The notes under the pieces are model-generated. The model did not search any database. It was given only the letters and a program-made list of their open reading frames with translations, and was not told where the DNA came from. Source: an uncultured Bacteroidales bacterium (GTDB lineage: Bacteria > Bacteroidota > Bacteroidia > Bacteroidales > ML635J-15). Taken from it: a stretch of DNA of 34,665 nt. This document shows positions 8,586-17,053 of the stretch, in pieces (the first letter of the stretch is position 1; each line of letters opens with the position of its first letter). The stretch lies in contig CALJNE010000046.1 in NCBI GenBank assembly GCA_937982115.1, positions 1 through 34,665 of the forward strand. Direction: 5' to 3'. Made by a program: the position numbers and the translations under genes.

Positions 8586-9281
8586 ATGTTCGTAGAAACA
8601 GATTGTAAATCATGTACCTTGTTGTTTAAAAACGTGTTCAGGAAATTGAGCAGCGTTCAGCTCGAATATCTTGATTCTGTTAGAAATTGTATGATATTAA
8701 AAAAGGGTAAAGTTTTATACGAAGAAGGAAATAGAATTACGGGAATTTATTGTATAAAGTCAGGAGTTGTAAAAATTTATAAAACTGGAATTGAAGGTAA
8801 AGAGCAAATAATAAAATTTGCAAAAGGCGGAGATATTTTTGGGTACCGTTCTGTTATCAATAATGAACCGGCTTGTACCGGCGTTACAGCTCTGGAAGAT
8901 ACTGTACTATGTCAGATTCCGTCGGCAGATTTATTTAGGTTATTGAGAGAAAATGCCGATTTTGCTCTGGAAATGTTACATATCGCTTGTAAAGAACTTG
9001 ACGAATCAAACCGTTTCATCACCGATATTGCTCAAAAATCCGTAAAAGAAAGATTGGCTGAAATTCTTATTCATCTTAAAAATGAGTTTGGAGTAAATAA
9101 TGAAGATATGATAAATATCTCGCTTACTCGTGAAGAACTGGCTAATATAATCGGAACAGCAACAGAATCAGTTATACGTATATTAACAGAGTTTAAGAAC
9201 GAAGGAATTATTGAAATTCATGGAAGGAAAATAAAAATAAAGAATGAAAGCAAATTAAAAAAGATCTGCAATTTCTACTAA
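8586..9281 (+). CDS. Crp/Fnr family transcriptional regulator
   Basis: This 231-residue cytoplasmic regulator has an N-terminal C-K-S-C pair (Cys7, Cys10), a cyclic-nucleotide-binding-type beta-barrel (about 20-135), a dimer helix and a C-terminal winged helix-turn-helix. The HTH reads L-T-R-E-E-L-A-N-I-I-G at 180-190, and the recognition helix around 190-205 contains T-x-E-S-V-I-R, the Crp/Fnr pattern. Eight cysteines are present (7, 10, 35, 56, 97, 109, 135, 228). N-terminal paired cysteines are common in Bacteroidota members of this family, but an Fe-S cluster is not proven by them. The stop overlaps the mqnC start by one base (TAATG), implying coupled translation. The ligand and regulon are unknown. 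A role in oxygen or redox control of quinone synthesis is inferred from the neighbour only. Confidence 0.9.
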   Translation: MFVETDCKSCTLLFKNVFRKLSSVQLEYLDSVRNCMILKKGKVLYEEGNRITGIYCIKSGVVKIYKTGIEGKEQIIKFAKGGDIFGYRSVINNEPACTGVTALEDTVLCQIPSADLFRLLRENADFALEMLHIACKELDESNRFITDIAQKSVKERLAEILIHLKNEFGVNNEDMINISLTREELANIIGTATESVIRILTEFKNEGIIEIHGRKIKIKNESKLKKICNFY

Positions 9282-10378
9282 TGAACCAAAAATATTTTAC
9301 CGATTTATTGGAAAAATCACTTTCAGGAGAGTTTCTTAATTATGATGAAATTATTCACCTTTATAGATTTGCTGATTTTCATGAATTGGTGTTTTATGCA
9401 GATATAATTCGAAAAAAAAATCATCCCGATAATATTGTAACTTATATCATTGACAGGAATATCAATTACACTAATATTTGTTATTCGCAATGTAAATTTT
9501 GTAATTTTTGTCGCAATTCCAACGATCATGATATATACATATTGGAATTAAAAGATTATAAATCAAAAATTGATGAATTATATTTAATAGGTGGGAGACA
9601 GATTCTTTTGCAAGGAGGAATGAATCCTAAATTAGATTTAGAATATTATCAAAATTTATTTAAACAACTTAAAAATTATTATCCCGATTTAAAACTTCAT
9701 GCTTTGGGTCCACCGGAAATTGTATTTCTTGCGAAAAAGTCAAAAAAAACAATTCATCAGGTTTTAGAAATACTAATTGAAGCCGGATTGGACAGTTTAC
9801 CGGGAGCAGGAGCTGAAATACTTTCTGATAGGGTTCGTAATATAATTAGTCCGGCAAAATGCTCTTCTGCAGAATGGCTCGAGGTTATGCAAATTGCTCA
9901 TGAAATTGGACTTACAACATCTGCCACTATGATGTTCGGACATATTGAAACTATTGAAGAACGAGTGGAACATCTATTAAAAATAAGAGAACTGCAAAAT
10001 AAAAAGCCGAATAATTCAAAAGGATTCATTTCTTTTACACCATGGCCTTTTGCAAAATCTGGAACAAAACTGGTTAAAGAATATCCTTACATTCCTGATG
10101 TATCTGCAATTGAATTTCTACGAATAATATCTTTATCGAGAATAGTACTTTTAAACATTCCAAATATTCAAGTTTCGTGGTTGACTATGGGTGCCGAAGT
10201 AGCATCCTTAGCTTTACATTGTGGGGCAAATGATATGAGCAGTATTATGATTGAAGAAAATGTTGTATCGAAAGCCGGAAAAAACTTTAAACTCGATGAA
10301 AATGGTATGAAAAAAGCAATATCAGAGGCAGGTTTTATTCCAAAGCGTCGAAATCAGCAATATGAAATACTAAATTGA
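9281..10378 (+). CDS. mqnC: Cyclic dehypoxanthinyl futalosine synthase (radical SAM)
   Basis: MqnC cyclises dehypoxanthine futalosine in the futalosine route to menaquinone, using a [4Fe-4S] cluster and S-adenosylmethionine. The 365-residue protein has the radical-SAM motif C-x3-C-x2-C at Cys67, Cys71 and Cys74 (with a further Cys77), the LLQGGMNP segment, and LPGAGAEILSDRVR followed by SATMMFGHIET. These fit MqnC better than the paralogue MqnE. The GFISFTPWPF stretch also matches. Translation starts at the ATG sharing its A with the stop of the Crp/Fnr gene. The gene ends 2 bp from the convergent lipoprotein gene, and no hairpin is seen between them. No other mqn gene is in the window. Confidence 0.88.
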   Translation: MNQKYFTDLLEKSLSGEFLNYDEIIHLYRFADFHELVFYADIIRKKNHPDNIVTYIIDRNINYTNICYSQCKFCNFCRNSNDHDIYILELKDYKSKIDELYLIGGRQILLQGGMNPKLDLEYYQNLFKQLKNYYPDLKLHALGPPEIVFLAKKSKKTIHQVLEILIEAGLDSLPGAGAEILSDRVRNIISPAKCSSAEWLEVMQIAHEIGLTTSATMMFGHIETIEERVEHLLKIRELQNKKPNNSKGFISFTPWPFAKSGTKLVKEYPYIPDVSAIEFLRIISLSRIVLLNIPNIQVSWLTMGAEVASLALHCGANDMSSIMIEENVVSKAGKNFKLDENGMKKAISEAGFIPKRRNQQYEILN

Positions 10379-10380
10379 TT

Positions 10381-11172
10381 TTAATGATTGAATTTGCTTG
10401 GCTCAAGTTTGTAAAGAATATAATAAGAATTTGGCTTCATGAACGGATAATATTTTACTTTATAATCGGTACTGTCGCCGCAAAACACCATAAAGTCCTG
10501 TTTTTCAAATTCCGTTGATGGGAAATTGGTAATTTTTTTGATGTAAAAAAAGTCTTCAATGTACTTTAATGTTGTAAAATTTTCGTTGAAAGAGTAGCAA
10601 ATCCTGTTTTGGAAAGTTATTGGGGTATTTTCTTTGTCGAAATATATGCTTGTGACTTCTGTTTTTTTCGGAAAACGGTAAAGCCTGCAGTCTCTAATGG
10701 GTTGTTGTTGAAGCTGAAATCCTTGAATAATTTGTTTTGAATGAGGAGGGAGGCAAATAATTCTTTCTTCATTAAAAGAGATTTCGAGATTGGTTTGTTG
10801 AGGTGTTGTCAGTTTTATTAATCCCGGTATTTGAACTGATTCTTCGTCAATGTTTTCCTGAGTTAATGTTCCTGATTTTTTTGGTTTGAATTGCCTATTC
10901 TGAAAATAAGTTTGGGCAAAATCATTTACAATAAAATGCGATCTTTTCATGTCAATAAAAATATCTTTATTGGTTTTATTATAAATGATAAAACTTCCAT
11001 TCCCGTAATTAGACCACAAATTATATTGAATTTCCACATCTTCATTTTCGAAGAAGAAATATTCTGAGCTTAACTTTTGTGAGCTGTTTTCAGTTTCTAC
11101 CAGCTGGTAATAATTTTGAGGAGCGCAAGCAAACAAAAATGCAGCAAAAATTAATATCGAAAACTTTTTCAT
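10381..11172 (-). CDS. Lipoprotein of unknown function
   Basis: This 263-residue protein has a lipoprotein signal peptide: a Lys-rich start, a hydrophobic core and L-F-A-C with lipid Cys16. The mature part is rich in aromatic and charged residues and looks like a beta-rich periplasmic or outer-membrane lipoprotein. I do not recognise a family. It is transcribed alone from a good promoter that diverges from the methyltransferase gene, and it converges on mqnC with a 2-bp gap. Confidence 0.75.
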   Translation of the reverse strand: MKKFSILIFAAFLFACAPQNYYQLVETENSSQKLSSEYFFFENEDVEIQYNLWSNYGNGSFIIYNKTNKDIFIDMKRSHFIVNDFAQTYFQNRQFKPKKSGTLTQENIDEESVQIPGLIKLTTPQQTNLEISFNEERIICLPPHSKQIIQGFQLQQQPIRDCRLYRFPKKTEVTSIYFDKENTPITFQNRICYSFNENFTTLKYIEDFFYIKKITNFPSTEFEKQDFMVFCGDSTDYKVKYYPFMKPNSYYILYKLEPSKFNH

Positions 11173-11192
11173 AGTTTTTTGATTTGTTTAAT

Positions 11193-11223
11193 CAAAAATA
11201 CAAAATATATTTTAAAATCACAA
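11193..11223 (-). promoter_or_regulatory. Promoter of the lipoprotein gene
   Basis: On the minus strand TTG (11223-11221), a 20-nt spacer and TATTTTTG (11200-11193) match the Bacteroidota pattern. The -7 element ends 20 nt before the ATG at 11172. Confidence 0.6.
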
Positions 11224-11263
11224 ATGAAACTTTTTAACAATAATTTCGTTAAAATTACTGAAT

Positions 11264-11271
11264 TATCTTTC
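11264..11271 (+). promoter_or_regulatory. Possible -7 element of methyltransferase gene
   Basis: TATCTTTC is one mismatch from TAnnTTTG and ends 11 nt before the ATG at 11283. No TTG lies at the -33 position. A GAGG at 11277-11280 sits only 2 nt from the ATG, too close to be a normal Shine-Dalgarno. Confidence 0.25.
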
Positions 11272-11282
11272 ATATTGAGGAA

Positions 11283-11996
11283 ATGCTGAAGAAAAACAAT
11301 AAAGATGTTTATGGGCAATGCTGTTTAGATTATCTTAATGGAGATAAAACAGCAAAAATTTTGGTTCATAGCAATATTGCAGAAACAGATGATTTACCTG
11401 CTTCTTATCTTTTTCGACCTTATGAAGAAATGCCTTTTCATGAAAAAAAGGCCTTGAGGCTGGTAAGAGGCAGTATTCTTGACGTGGGTGCTTGTGCAGG
11501 TTCTCACTCTTTGTATTTGCAAGATCTGGGATATGATGTTACTGCTCTGGACGCTTCGGAGGGTTGTTGTGAAGTTATGCAAAAAAGAGGTGTGAAAAAT
11601 ATAGTTTGTTCCGATATTTTGAGTTACTCCGGAAAAACTTATGACACTATATTGCTTTTAATGAATGGTATCGGTATTTCGGGTACTCTTGCAAACTTGC
11701 CTTGCTTACTTGACCATTTAAAAACTTTACTTAAAACAGGTGGAAAAATAATTTTTGATTCTTCCGACTTGCAATATTTATATCTCGAAGAAGACGGCAG
11801 TGCCTGTATTCCTCTGGGAGAAACTTATTACGGTGAACTTGAATATTATTTGGAATATAAAAACCTGAAAACCGATCCGTTCAGCTGGGTTTTTATTGAT
11901 CCTTATACTATGGAGGCGATTGCAAAAGAAGTTAATTTTCAGATGCAGTTCATTGCTCAGGGAAAGCATTATGACTATTCTGCCTGCTTGTATTAA
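11283..11996 (+). CDS. Class I SAM-dependent methyltransferase
   Basis: The 237-residue cytoplasmic protein has the class I methyltransferase glycine-rich SAM loop VGACAGSHSLYLQDLG (about 68-83), an acidic residue ending the second strand (V-T-A-L-D-A) and the post-motif segment IIFDSSDL. The N-terminal 60 residues, with an L-F-R-P-Y-E-E-M-P sequence, probably form a substrate cap. No residue seen fixes the substrate. It is a single-gene unit, divergent from the lipoprotein gene. It converges on the threonine aldolase gene, sharing four bases (TTAA) at their stops. Confidence 0.8.
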   Translation: MLKKNNKDVYGQCCLDYLNGDKTAKILVHSNIAETDDLPASYLFRPYEEMPFHEKKALRLVRGSILDVGACAGSHSLYLQDLGYDVTALDASEGCCEVMQKRGVKNIVCSDILSYSGKTYDTILLLMNGIGISGTLANLPCLLDHLKTLLKTGGKIIFDSSDLQYLYLEEDGSACIPLGETYYGELEYYLEYKNLKTDPFSWVFIDPYTMEAIAKEVNFQMQFIAQGKHYDYSACLY

Positions 11997-13009
11997 AAAC
12001 TTTTTAAAAACAATTCAATATTCTTAGGTTTTGTTGCCCATGAAGTAACAAGCCTTACCACAGAGTTGTTTTCATCATATCTTTTCCAGATATAAAAATC
12101 AAATTGTTTTTCTAATTTTTCAATAAGTTTGTTTGACATGATAGGAAATAACTGATTTGTTGATGGCGGAATCAAAAATTCAATATTCTTTAATTTTAAT
12201 CCTTCGGATAATTTTTCTGCCATTGAATTAGCATGCTTTGCGAGCTCAAAATAAAGGTCATTATCAAACAAAACATCAAATTGGGCTCCGATTAGTCTCG
12301 ATTTAGACAACAAGGCTCCTTTTTGTTTCATGTGATATCTGAAAAAATTCTGCAGTTCCGGATTGCAAATAACAATTGCTTCGCCAATAAGAGCTCCGTT
12401 TTTTGTGCCGCCAATATAGAAAGCATCACAATATTTTGCCAGGTTTTCGAGGCTTAGATCGTTATGCTTTGAAGTGAGTGCAGAGCCTAATCTTGCTCCG
12501 TCAATGTAGAGATATAATGAATGCTTTCTACAAACTTCTGAAATTTGTGATAATTCTGAATTAGTGTAAACTGTTCCGAGTTCAGTAGAATTAGAAATAA
12601 AAACGATTTTGGGTTTTACCATGTGCTCATCGTAATGGTAGAGAATGGCTTCTTCAATTTCTTTCGGAGTAATTTTACCGTTTTTTCCTTCATAAGTATT
12701 TATTTTGTGTCCGGTAAACTCAATTGCTCCTGCCTCATGGATTTCGATATGAGCAGTTTTTACAGCGATAACAGATTCGAAAGGTTTAAGAAAAGAGCTT
12801 ATGCACAATAAATTTGCCTGAGTTCCTCCACTTACAAAATGAACATTTGCATCGGGATTGTTTATAAGAGTTTTAATTTTAATTTCTGCTCTTCTGCAAA
12901 GGGGGTCTTCGCCATAACCCGGCATTTGATCGTAGTTAGTTTTTGAAAGCTGTTCCAAAATTTTTGGATGAGCACCTTCACTATAATCATTGAGAAAACT
13001 AATTTTCAT
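11993..13009 (-). CDS. ltaE: Low-specificity threonine aldolase / beta-eliminating lyase (PLP)
   Basis: A fold-type I PLP enzyme of 338 residues that cleaves threonine (or allo-threonine) to glycine and acetaldehyde. Visible family features are the N-terminal N-D-Y-S-E-G, YGEDP (32-36), the PLP phosphate contact SGGTQAN (60-66), H-I-E-I-H-E-A-G (87-94), the cofactor Asp170 in Y-I-D-G-A-R, and Lys203 in YIGGTKNG as the Schiff-base lysine. Length agrees with the family. The start overlaps the upstream GNAT-like gene by 11 bases, so the two are probably co-translated. Other PLP beta-eliminating lyases are related, so the exact substrate is inferred. Confidence 0.83.
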   Translation of the reverse strand: MKISFLNDYSEGAHPKILEQLSKTNYDQMPGYGEDPLCRRAEIKIKTLINNPDANVHFVSGGTQANLLCISSFLKPFESVIAVKTAHIEIHEAGAIEFTGHKINTYEGKNGKITPKEIEEAILYHYDEHMVKPKIVFISNSTELGTVYTNSELSQISEVCRKHSLYLYIDGARLGSALTSKHNDLSLENLAKYCDAFYIGGTKNGALIGEAIVICNPELQNFFRYHMKQKGALLSKSRLIGAQFDVLFDNDLYFELAKHANSMAEKLSEGLKLKNIEFLIPPSTNQLFPIMSNKLIEKLEKQFDFYIWKRYDENNSVVRLVTSWATKPKNIELFLKSF

Positions 13010-14162
13010 GTTCTTTTAAATTTTCAAATCTTTTAAATTCTATGTTTTTATCAATGATATATCTGAAAGTAACATGAGTTTTGGCTTTTATTGTGTTGCC
13101 CATGTGTTTGTATAATTGATTTACTTTAGAGTTATAATCGCCCACCCAGGACATTTCAAGTTCTTTTATATTATCTTCTTTAAGTGCGTCGGTTAGTTTT
13201 AAGAATATACCGTAAATCAATCCTGTTCTTTGGTATTTTGGATTTACTCCGGTTACAAAGAGTCTTGCCCTGTTGATTTTTTTCATTCTAAAAACTAATC
13301 TTATTTTGTTCAATAGATTAAGTTTACCTTTGAAAGCTTTTATGGCCTGGTTAAGATCTGGCAAACAAATTGCCATTCCTACGGGGTGATTATTATGATA
13401 AGCCAGCCAAACATATTTTGGATTAATTATAGGCTTTAGCTCCTCAAAAGTCTTAAGAAATTCTTGATATTCAACAGGCACATAATCTGCATGGAAAACA
13501 GACCAAACATCGTTAAATATTGTAGTTATGTCTTTTGCAAATTTTTCTGGATTATTTATATCAAGGCATTTAAAATCATATTCTGATGAATTAAGAATAT
13601 GCTGAGCAAATTTTACATGTCTTTCGGGAAATTCTTTTGTTAAATCAACATGATAGGAATATTGTTCGTAATAGTTTTGAAATCCGTAATCTTCAAATAA
13701 TTCTTTGTAGTAGGGCGGATTGTAAGGCATACCAAATCCCTGACAAACAAATCCCTCCGTAAGAACCCCCCAATAATTATAATTCTCGCCCGGAACCGTA
13801 ACGGCATCAACTACCTGCATATCTTGAGTTTTCAGCCATTCAATTGCAGTGTCGAATAATAAATTTGCTACATCCTGATTATTTATACACTCAAAGAAAC
13901 TCAATCCGCCTTCGTAAGGTCTTCTTTTTTTTGATTTTTTTTCTGTCCAGAAAGCAATTATACGACCAACCGGGATGTTGCTTTTATATAAAACCCAGGC
14001 TTTATAATCTCCGTTTTGCAATAACTTGTTTTTGTTTTTATCAAACAGGGATTTAATTTCTACTTCTAACGGAGCAACCCAGTTAGGATCATTCTTGTAG
14101 ATTCTTAAAGCAACTTCAAAAAAATCTTTATTTTCTGCAAGATTGACTTCTTTTATTTCCAT
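12999..14162 (-). CDS. GNAT-like acyltransferase family protein (YghO/BcerS-like)
   Basis: This 387-residue soluble protein is of a kind common in Bacteroidota. The N-terminal half has an N-D-P-N-W-V-A-P segment and V-G-R-I-I-A-F; the C-terminal half has A-R-L-F-V-T-G-V-N-P-K-Y-Q-R-T-G, which resembles the acetyl-CoA-binding Q/R-x-x-G/A loop of GNAT enzymes, and a late segment (K-E-L-E-M-S-W-V). Two degenerate GNAT folds are likely. The substrate is unknown. It follows the Bax-inhibitor-like gene but is separated from it by an intrinsic terminator, and it overlaps the threonine aldolase gene downstream. No clear promoter is visible in the 54-bp gap. Confidence 0.7.
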   Translation of the reverse strand: MEIKEVNLAENKDFFEVALRIYKNDPNWVAPLEVEIKSLFDKNKNKLLQNGDYKAWVLYKSNIPVGRIIAFWTEKKSKKRRPYEGGLSFFECINNQDVANLLFDTAIEWLKTQDMQVVDAVTVPGENYNYWGVLTEGFVCQGFGMPYNPPYYKELFEDYGFQNYYEQYSYHVDLTKEFPERHVKFAQHILNSSEYDFKCLDINNPEKFAKDITTIFNDVWSVFHADYVPVEYQEFLKTFEELKPIINPKYVWLAYHNNHPVGMAICLPDLNQAIKAFKGKLNLLNKIRLVFRMKKINRARLFVTGVNPKYQRTGLIYGIFLKLTDALKEDNIKELEMSWVGDYNSKVNQLYKHMGNTIKAKTHVTFRYIIDKNIEFKRFENLKEHEN

Positions 14163-14175
14163 ATCTCGTTTTGTT

Positions 14176-14205
14176 AAAAAAATCAGATCAATATGCTGAC
14201 CTGAT
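14176..14205 (-). terminator. Rho-independent terminator after the Bax-inhibitor-like gene
   Basis: In the minus-strand RNA, bases 14205-14197 pair with 14190-14182 as a 9-bp stem including one G-U, with a 6-nt loop, followed by a U run (14181-14176). The same DNA on the plus strand would have an A-C mismatch, so the hairpin is better for minus-strand transcripts. It separates the tolC-to-BI-1 run from the GNAT-ltaE pair, fully or partly. Confidence 0.7.
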
Positions 14206-14216
14206 AAAAAATTAAA

Positions 14217-14948
14217 TTAGTCTCTTAATCTTGACAATAGTCTTAGAATTTCCAGATATAGCCATATCAAAGTAACCATTAAACCAAAAGCTGCATACCA
14301 TTCCATATATTTTGGAACGCCCATTTGAGCCACTTCTTCAATAAAACTGAAATCAAGAATTAAATTTAATGAAGCTATAACAACAATAAAAAGGCTTATT
14401 CCAATACCAATCGGTCCGCTGTCGTGAATAAAAGGAACCGAAACTCCAAATAAATTCAAAATGAAAGTTACTAAATAAACAAGTGCAATTCCGGCAGTTG
14501 CTATAATAACACCTGAACGGAATTTTTGAGTAGGCACGATAATTCCTGTTTTGTAAGCGAAAAGCATAATCCCTAAAATTCCAACTGTAAGCAGTACAGC
14601 CTGAATTACAATTCCTGTAAAAACTGTATTATAAACCATTGAAATTGCTCCGAGGAAAAATCCTTGTGCAGCAGCGTAAAGAGGAGCAAGAAACATTGAA
14701 TATTTTTTTGCAAAAATATTTGCCATTGCCAGAATAAATCCAATAATGGCAGATGGCCACAACAGGCTTGAAAGCATTTCGATATTCGAAGCTGCAAGCC
14801 TCCACGAAATACTTCCTGTAGCAAGAATAATTAAAAATAAAATCAGCGATTTGTTCACAGCTCCTTGAATAGTCATCACCTGACCATCAGTTGGTACCGC
14901 AAAAGATTTCTGACTTAATACCGGGTTTGATGTTCCTGTAATTCTCAT
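14217..14948 (-). CDS. Bax inhibitor-1/YccA family membrane protein
   Basis: This 243-residue protein has a short polar N-terminus (about 30 residues) and about seven hydrophobic segments. It includes the A-A-A-Q-G-F-F-L-G-A-I-S segment typical of the BI-1/YccA/YbhL family. Family members are pH-sensitive calcium-leak channels or interact with membrane protease systems; no specific role can be read here. It starts 25 nt after the tsaB stop and is followed by a strong terminator, so it closes that transcription unit. Confidence 0.87.
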   Translation of the reverse strand: MRITGTSNPVLSQKSFAVPTDGQVMTIQGAVNKSLILFLIILATGSISWRLAASNIEMLSSLLWPSAIIGFILAMANIFAKKYSMFLAPLYAAAQGFFLGAISMVYNTVFTGIVIQAVLLTVGILGIMLFAYKTGIIVPTQKFRSGVIIATAGIALVYLVTFILNLFGVSVPFIHDSGPIGIGISLFIVVIASLNLILDFSFIEEVAQMGVPKYMEWYAAFGLMVTLIWLYLEILRLLSRLRD

Positions 14949-14973
14949 TTTTTTACATTTTTAGGTTAAACAA

Positions 14974-15678
14974 TTAAAAAACACTTTTTGGATTTGTCGC
15001 AATAAAATCTTTTAAATAAAACGGTTCAAAATAAACTAAATCTACAAACTCGTTTTTTGCAAAAAGCTGTTCCGAAATACGTCCCATATATTGTGCAGAT
15101 GGATATATGTTGTCTAAAACAACAAAATTTTCGTTGTTTAAAAATTCTTTTAGTTTATTTATACCGTTACCACAAAATAATGTTTTATGTTTTTTAAATT
15201 CGTCAAAGCTGTTTTCATTGATTATGACAGACTTTGTTTCAGAAATTTTGTTTAAATCTCTGTCGAAAACTGCCATATATACTTCCATCCTGCGAGCGTC
15301 AATCATCGGGACAAATCTTTCGCATTCAATGTCGGAACAGCTTTTTGCCATTTCAGCTAATAAAAGAAGTGTGTCAACGGAAATAAGTGGGATGTTTGCA
15401 GCAAAACAAATTCCTTTTGCGAGGCTTACGCCAATTCTCAGGCCTGTGTAAGATCCTGGACCGGAACTGATAGCAACAGCGTCGGGGATTATTTTTCCAT
15501 TAATCTTGTTTAAAATTTCATCAACAAAAATTGCCAGCTGCGAAGAATGCACCATTTTGGGATTTTCTTCATTATCGGGAATATAGAGTTTTAAATAATT
15601 CTCTTCAACCCTGCCGTCAATAGAGAGGGAGACCGAACAAACTTCTGTGGAAGTTTCTATGTTTAATATCTTAGCCAT
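14974..15678 (-). CDS. tsaB: tRNA threonylcarbamoyladenosine biosynthesis protein TsaB
   Basis: TsaB is the inactive ASKHA-fold partner that scaffolds TsaD in t6A modification of ANN-decoding tRNAs. The 234-residue protein begins with the conserved MAKILNIETST, has H-S-S-Q-L at about 43-47 and the strongly conserved GPGSYTGLRIGVSLAKG segment around residues 74-90. Length is normal. A perfect promoter -7 element ends 7 nt before its ATG, so it may be transcribed on its own as well as with the efflux genes upstream. tsaD, tsaC and tsaE are not in the window. Confidence 0.92.
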   Translation of the reverse strand: MAKILNIETSTEVCSVSLSIDGRVEENYLKLYIPDNEENPKMVHSSQLAIFVDEILNKINGKIIPDAVAISSGPGSYTGLRIGVSLAKGICFAANIPLISVDTLLLLAEMAKSCSDIECERFVPMIDARRMEVYMAVFDRDLNKISETKSVIINENSFDEFKKHKTLFCGNGINKLKEFLNNENFVVLDNIYPSAQYMGRISEQLFAKNEFVDLVYFEPFYLKDFIATNPKSVF

Positions 15679-15685
15679 AACGCTG

Positions 15686-15693
15686 CAAATATA
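15686..15693 (-). promoter_or_regulatory. Promoter -7 element of tsaB
   Basis: The minus strand reads TATATTTG, directly after the TAG stop of the HlyD-type gene and only 7 nt before the tsaB ATG. No TTG is found at the -33 distance. If used, the transcript would be almost leaderless. Confidence 0.4.
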
Positions 15694-17034
15694 CTATTTT
15701 TTATTTTTAGATTCGGAATACACCTCTTCTTTATAAACTTTTTTTACAGTCATTCCATCTCTCAAGATTTTCGAAATCAAGGAATATGGAGCAGTAATAA
15801 CTTCTTCTCCCTCTTGCAAGCCTTCGATGATTTGAATGTAATAAGAGTCCTGAATTCCTGTTTTTACTTTTCTTTGAATAGCTTTCCCGTCTTTATAAAC
15901 AAATACCACTTCATTAAAATCATTCGGATTCTCATTTTCATCATTGTCTGAATCTGAAAAAGATTCTTTTTCTGTTCTGGTAGTAATTGCAGAAAGAGGA
16001 ACGGACAAAGCATCGCTCACGGAATTGGTGTAGATATCAACCGATGCGGTCATGCCAGGTCTGAAAGGATATTTGTTGTGTTCTGTAACAAGATCTTTGT
16101 AAGATTCAGGCAGGATTCGGATTTTAACTTTAAAGTTTGTTACCTGGTCCGTATTAAAACCTGAAACATTGGCTGAATTAGAGATTTCGGTAACAACACC
16201 TTTAAATTTTCGTTTAAAATACGCATCAACGTGAATATCTGCGGTATCATTTAATTTAATTTTAACAATATCGTTTTCGTTTACATCTACGATTACTTGC
16301 ATAACGTCTAAATTTGCAATACGCAGCATTTCTGTACCTGCCATCATTTCTGTTCCAACCACACGTTCTCCGACTTCTACATTGAGCATCGAAACTATTC
16401 CATCCATAGGAGCAAAAACGGAGGTTTTTTTAAGATTTTCATTGGCTTCTTTAATTGTGGCCTGAGCACTTAAAAGCTGAAAATGTGCAGCATTAACGCT
16501 TGCTTCAGCAGCTCTAAGGTCAGCAAGAGCCATCTGATATGAGGATAAGGCAGTTTCATATTCTGCCTGTGAAATAACTCCTTGTTCCCAGAGAGTTTTA
16601 TTTCTTTTATACGAAAGTTCAATTTGCTGGAATTGGGCTTTTACTTGTTCGAGACGAGCTTGAGAATTGATATAATTTGCGTTTGCCGAATTTCCCGCTG
16701 CTATTGTTCTTTCGAGAGCCGACTCGTAAATGTCGGGTTTTATTTTAAGCAAAAAATCTCCTTTTTTTACTTGTTGTCCTTCCTTAATTACTAATTCAAC
16801 AATTTCGCCGGAAACATCAGGGCTGATTTTAATTTCTGTTTCGGGTTGAATTTTACCACTGGCAGAAACATATTCCTTAATGGTCCGTTTTTCAACAGGA
16901 TCGGTACTTATCTTGTATGTGGAATCTTCTCCAAACCAACCGGTTTTTTTTCCAACAATAAGGATTACAATCAGGGCAATAGCCACAATGATTATAATAT
17001 TTCGCTTTTGCTTTTTGTTTTTCTTTTGTGCCAT
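15694..17034 (-). CDS. HlyD/RND-type efflux periplasmic adaptor
   Basis: This 446-residue membrane-fusion protein has a Lys-rich cytoplasmic N-terminus, one membrane anchor (about 12-27) and a lipoyl/barrel-sandwich half (SGKIQPETEIKISPDVSG, about 58-75). A long alpha-hairpin coiled coil (about 110-200) follows, then the second lipoyl half (FAPMDGIVSML) and beta-barrel and membrane-proximal domains. An acidic insertion near 360-375 (S-D-S-D-N-D-E-N-E) is notable. It bridges an inner-membrane pump and a TolC channel. It lies 19 nt after the TolC-like gene, so the two work together. No inner-membrane pump gene follows, the next gene being tsaB. It resembles MacA-type adaptors, but the partner is unknown. 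Confidence 0.87.
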   Translation of the reverse strand: MAQKKNKKQKRNIIIIVAIALIVILIVGKKTGWFGEDSTYKISTDPVEKRTIKEYVSASGKIQPETEIKISPDVSGEIVELVIKEGQQVKKGDFLLKIKPDIYESALERTIAAGNSANANYINSQARLEQVKAQFQQIELSYKRNKTLWEQGVISQAEYETALSSYQMALADLRAAEASVNAAHFQLLSAQATIKEANENLKKTSVFAPMDGIVSMLNVEVGERVVGTEMMAGTEMLRIANLDVMQVIVDVNENDIVKIKLNDTADIHVDAYFKRKFKGVVTEISNSANVSGFNTDQVTNFKVKIRILPESYKDLVTEHNKYPFRPGMTASVDIYTNSVSDALSVPLSAITTRTEKESFSDSDNDENENPNDFNEVVFVYKDGKAIQRKVKTGIQDSYYIQIIEGLQEGEEVITAPYSLISKILRDGMTVKKVYKEEVYSESKNKK

Positions 17035-17053
17035 CTTACAAGTTTATTTTTTA

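Noticed and set aside
17035-17053. Promoter for the HlyD-type adaptor (TAAACTTG on the minus strand)
   Set aside because: One mismatch to the -7 and no -33; the 19-nt gap to the TolC gene is explained by co-transcription.
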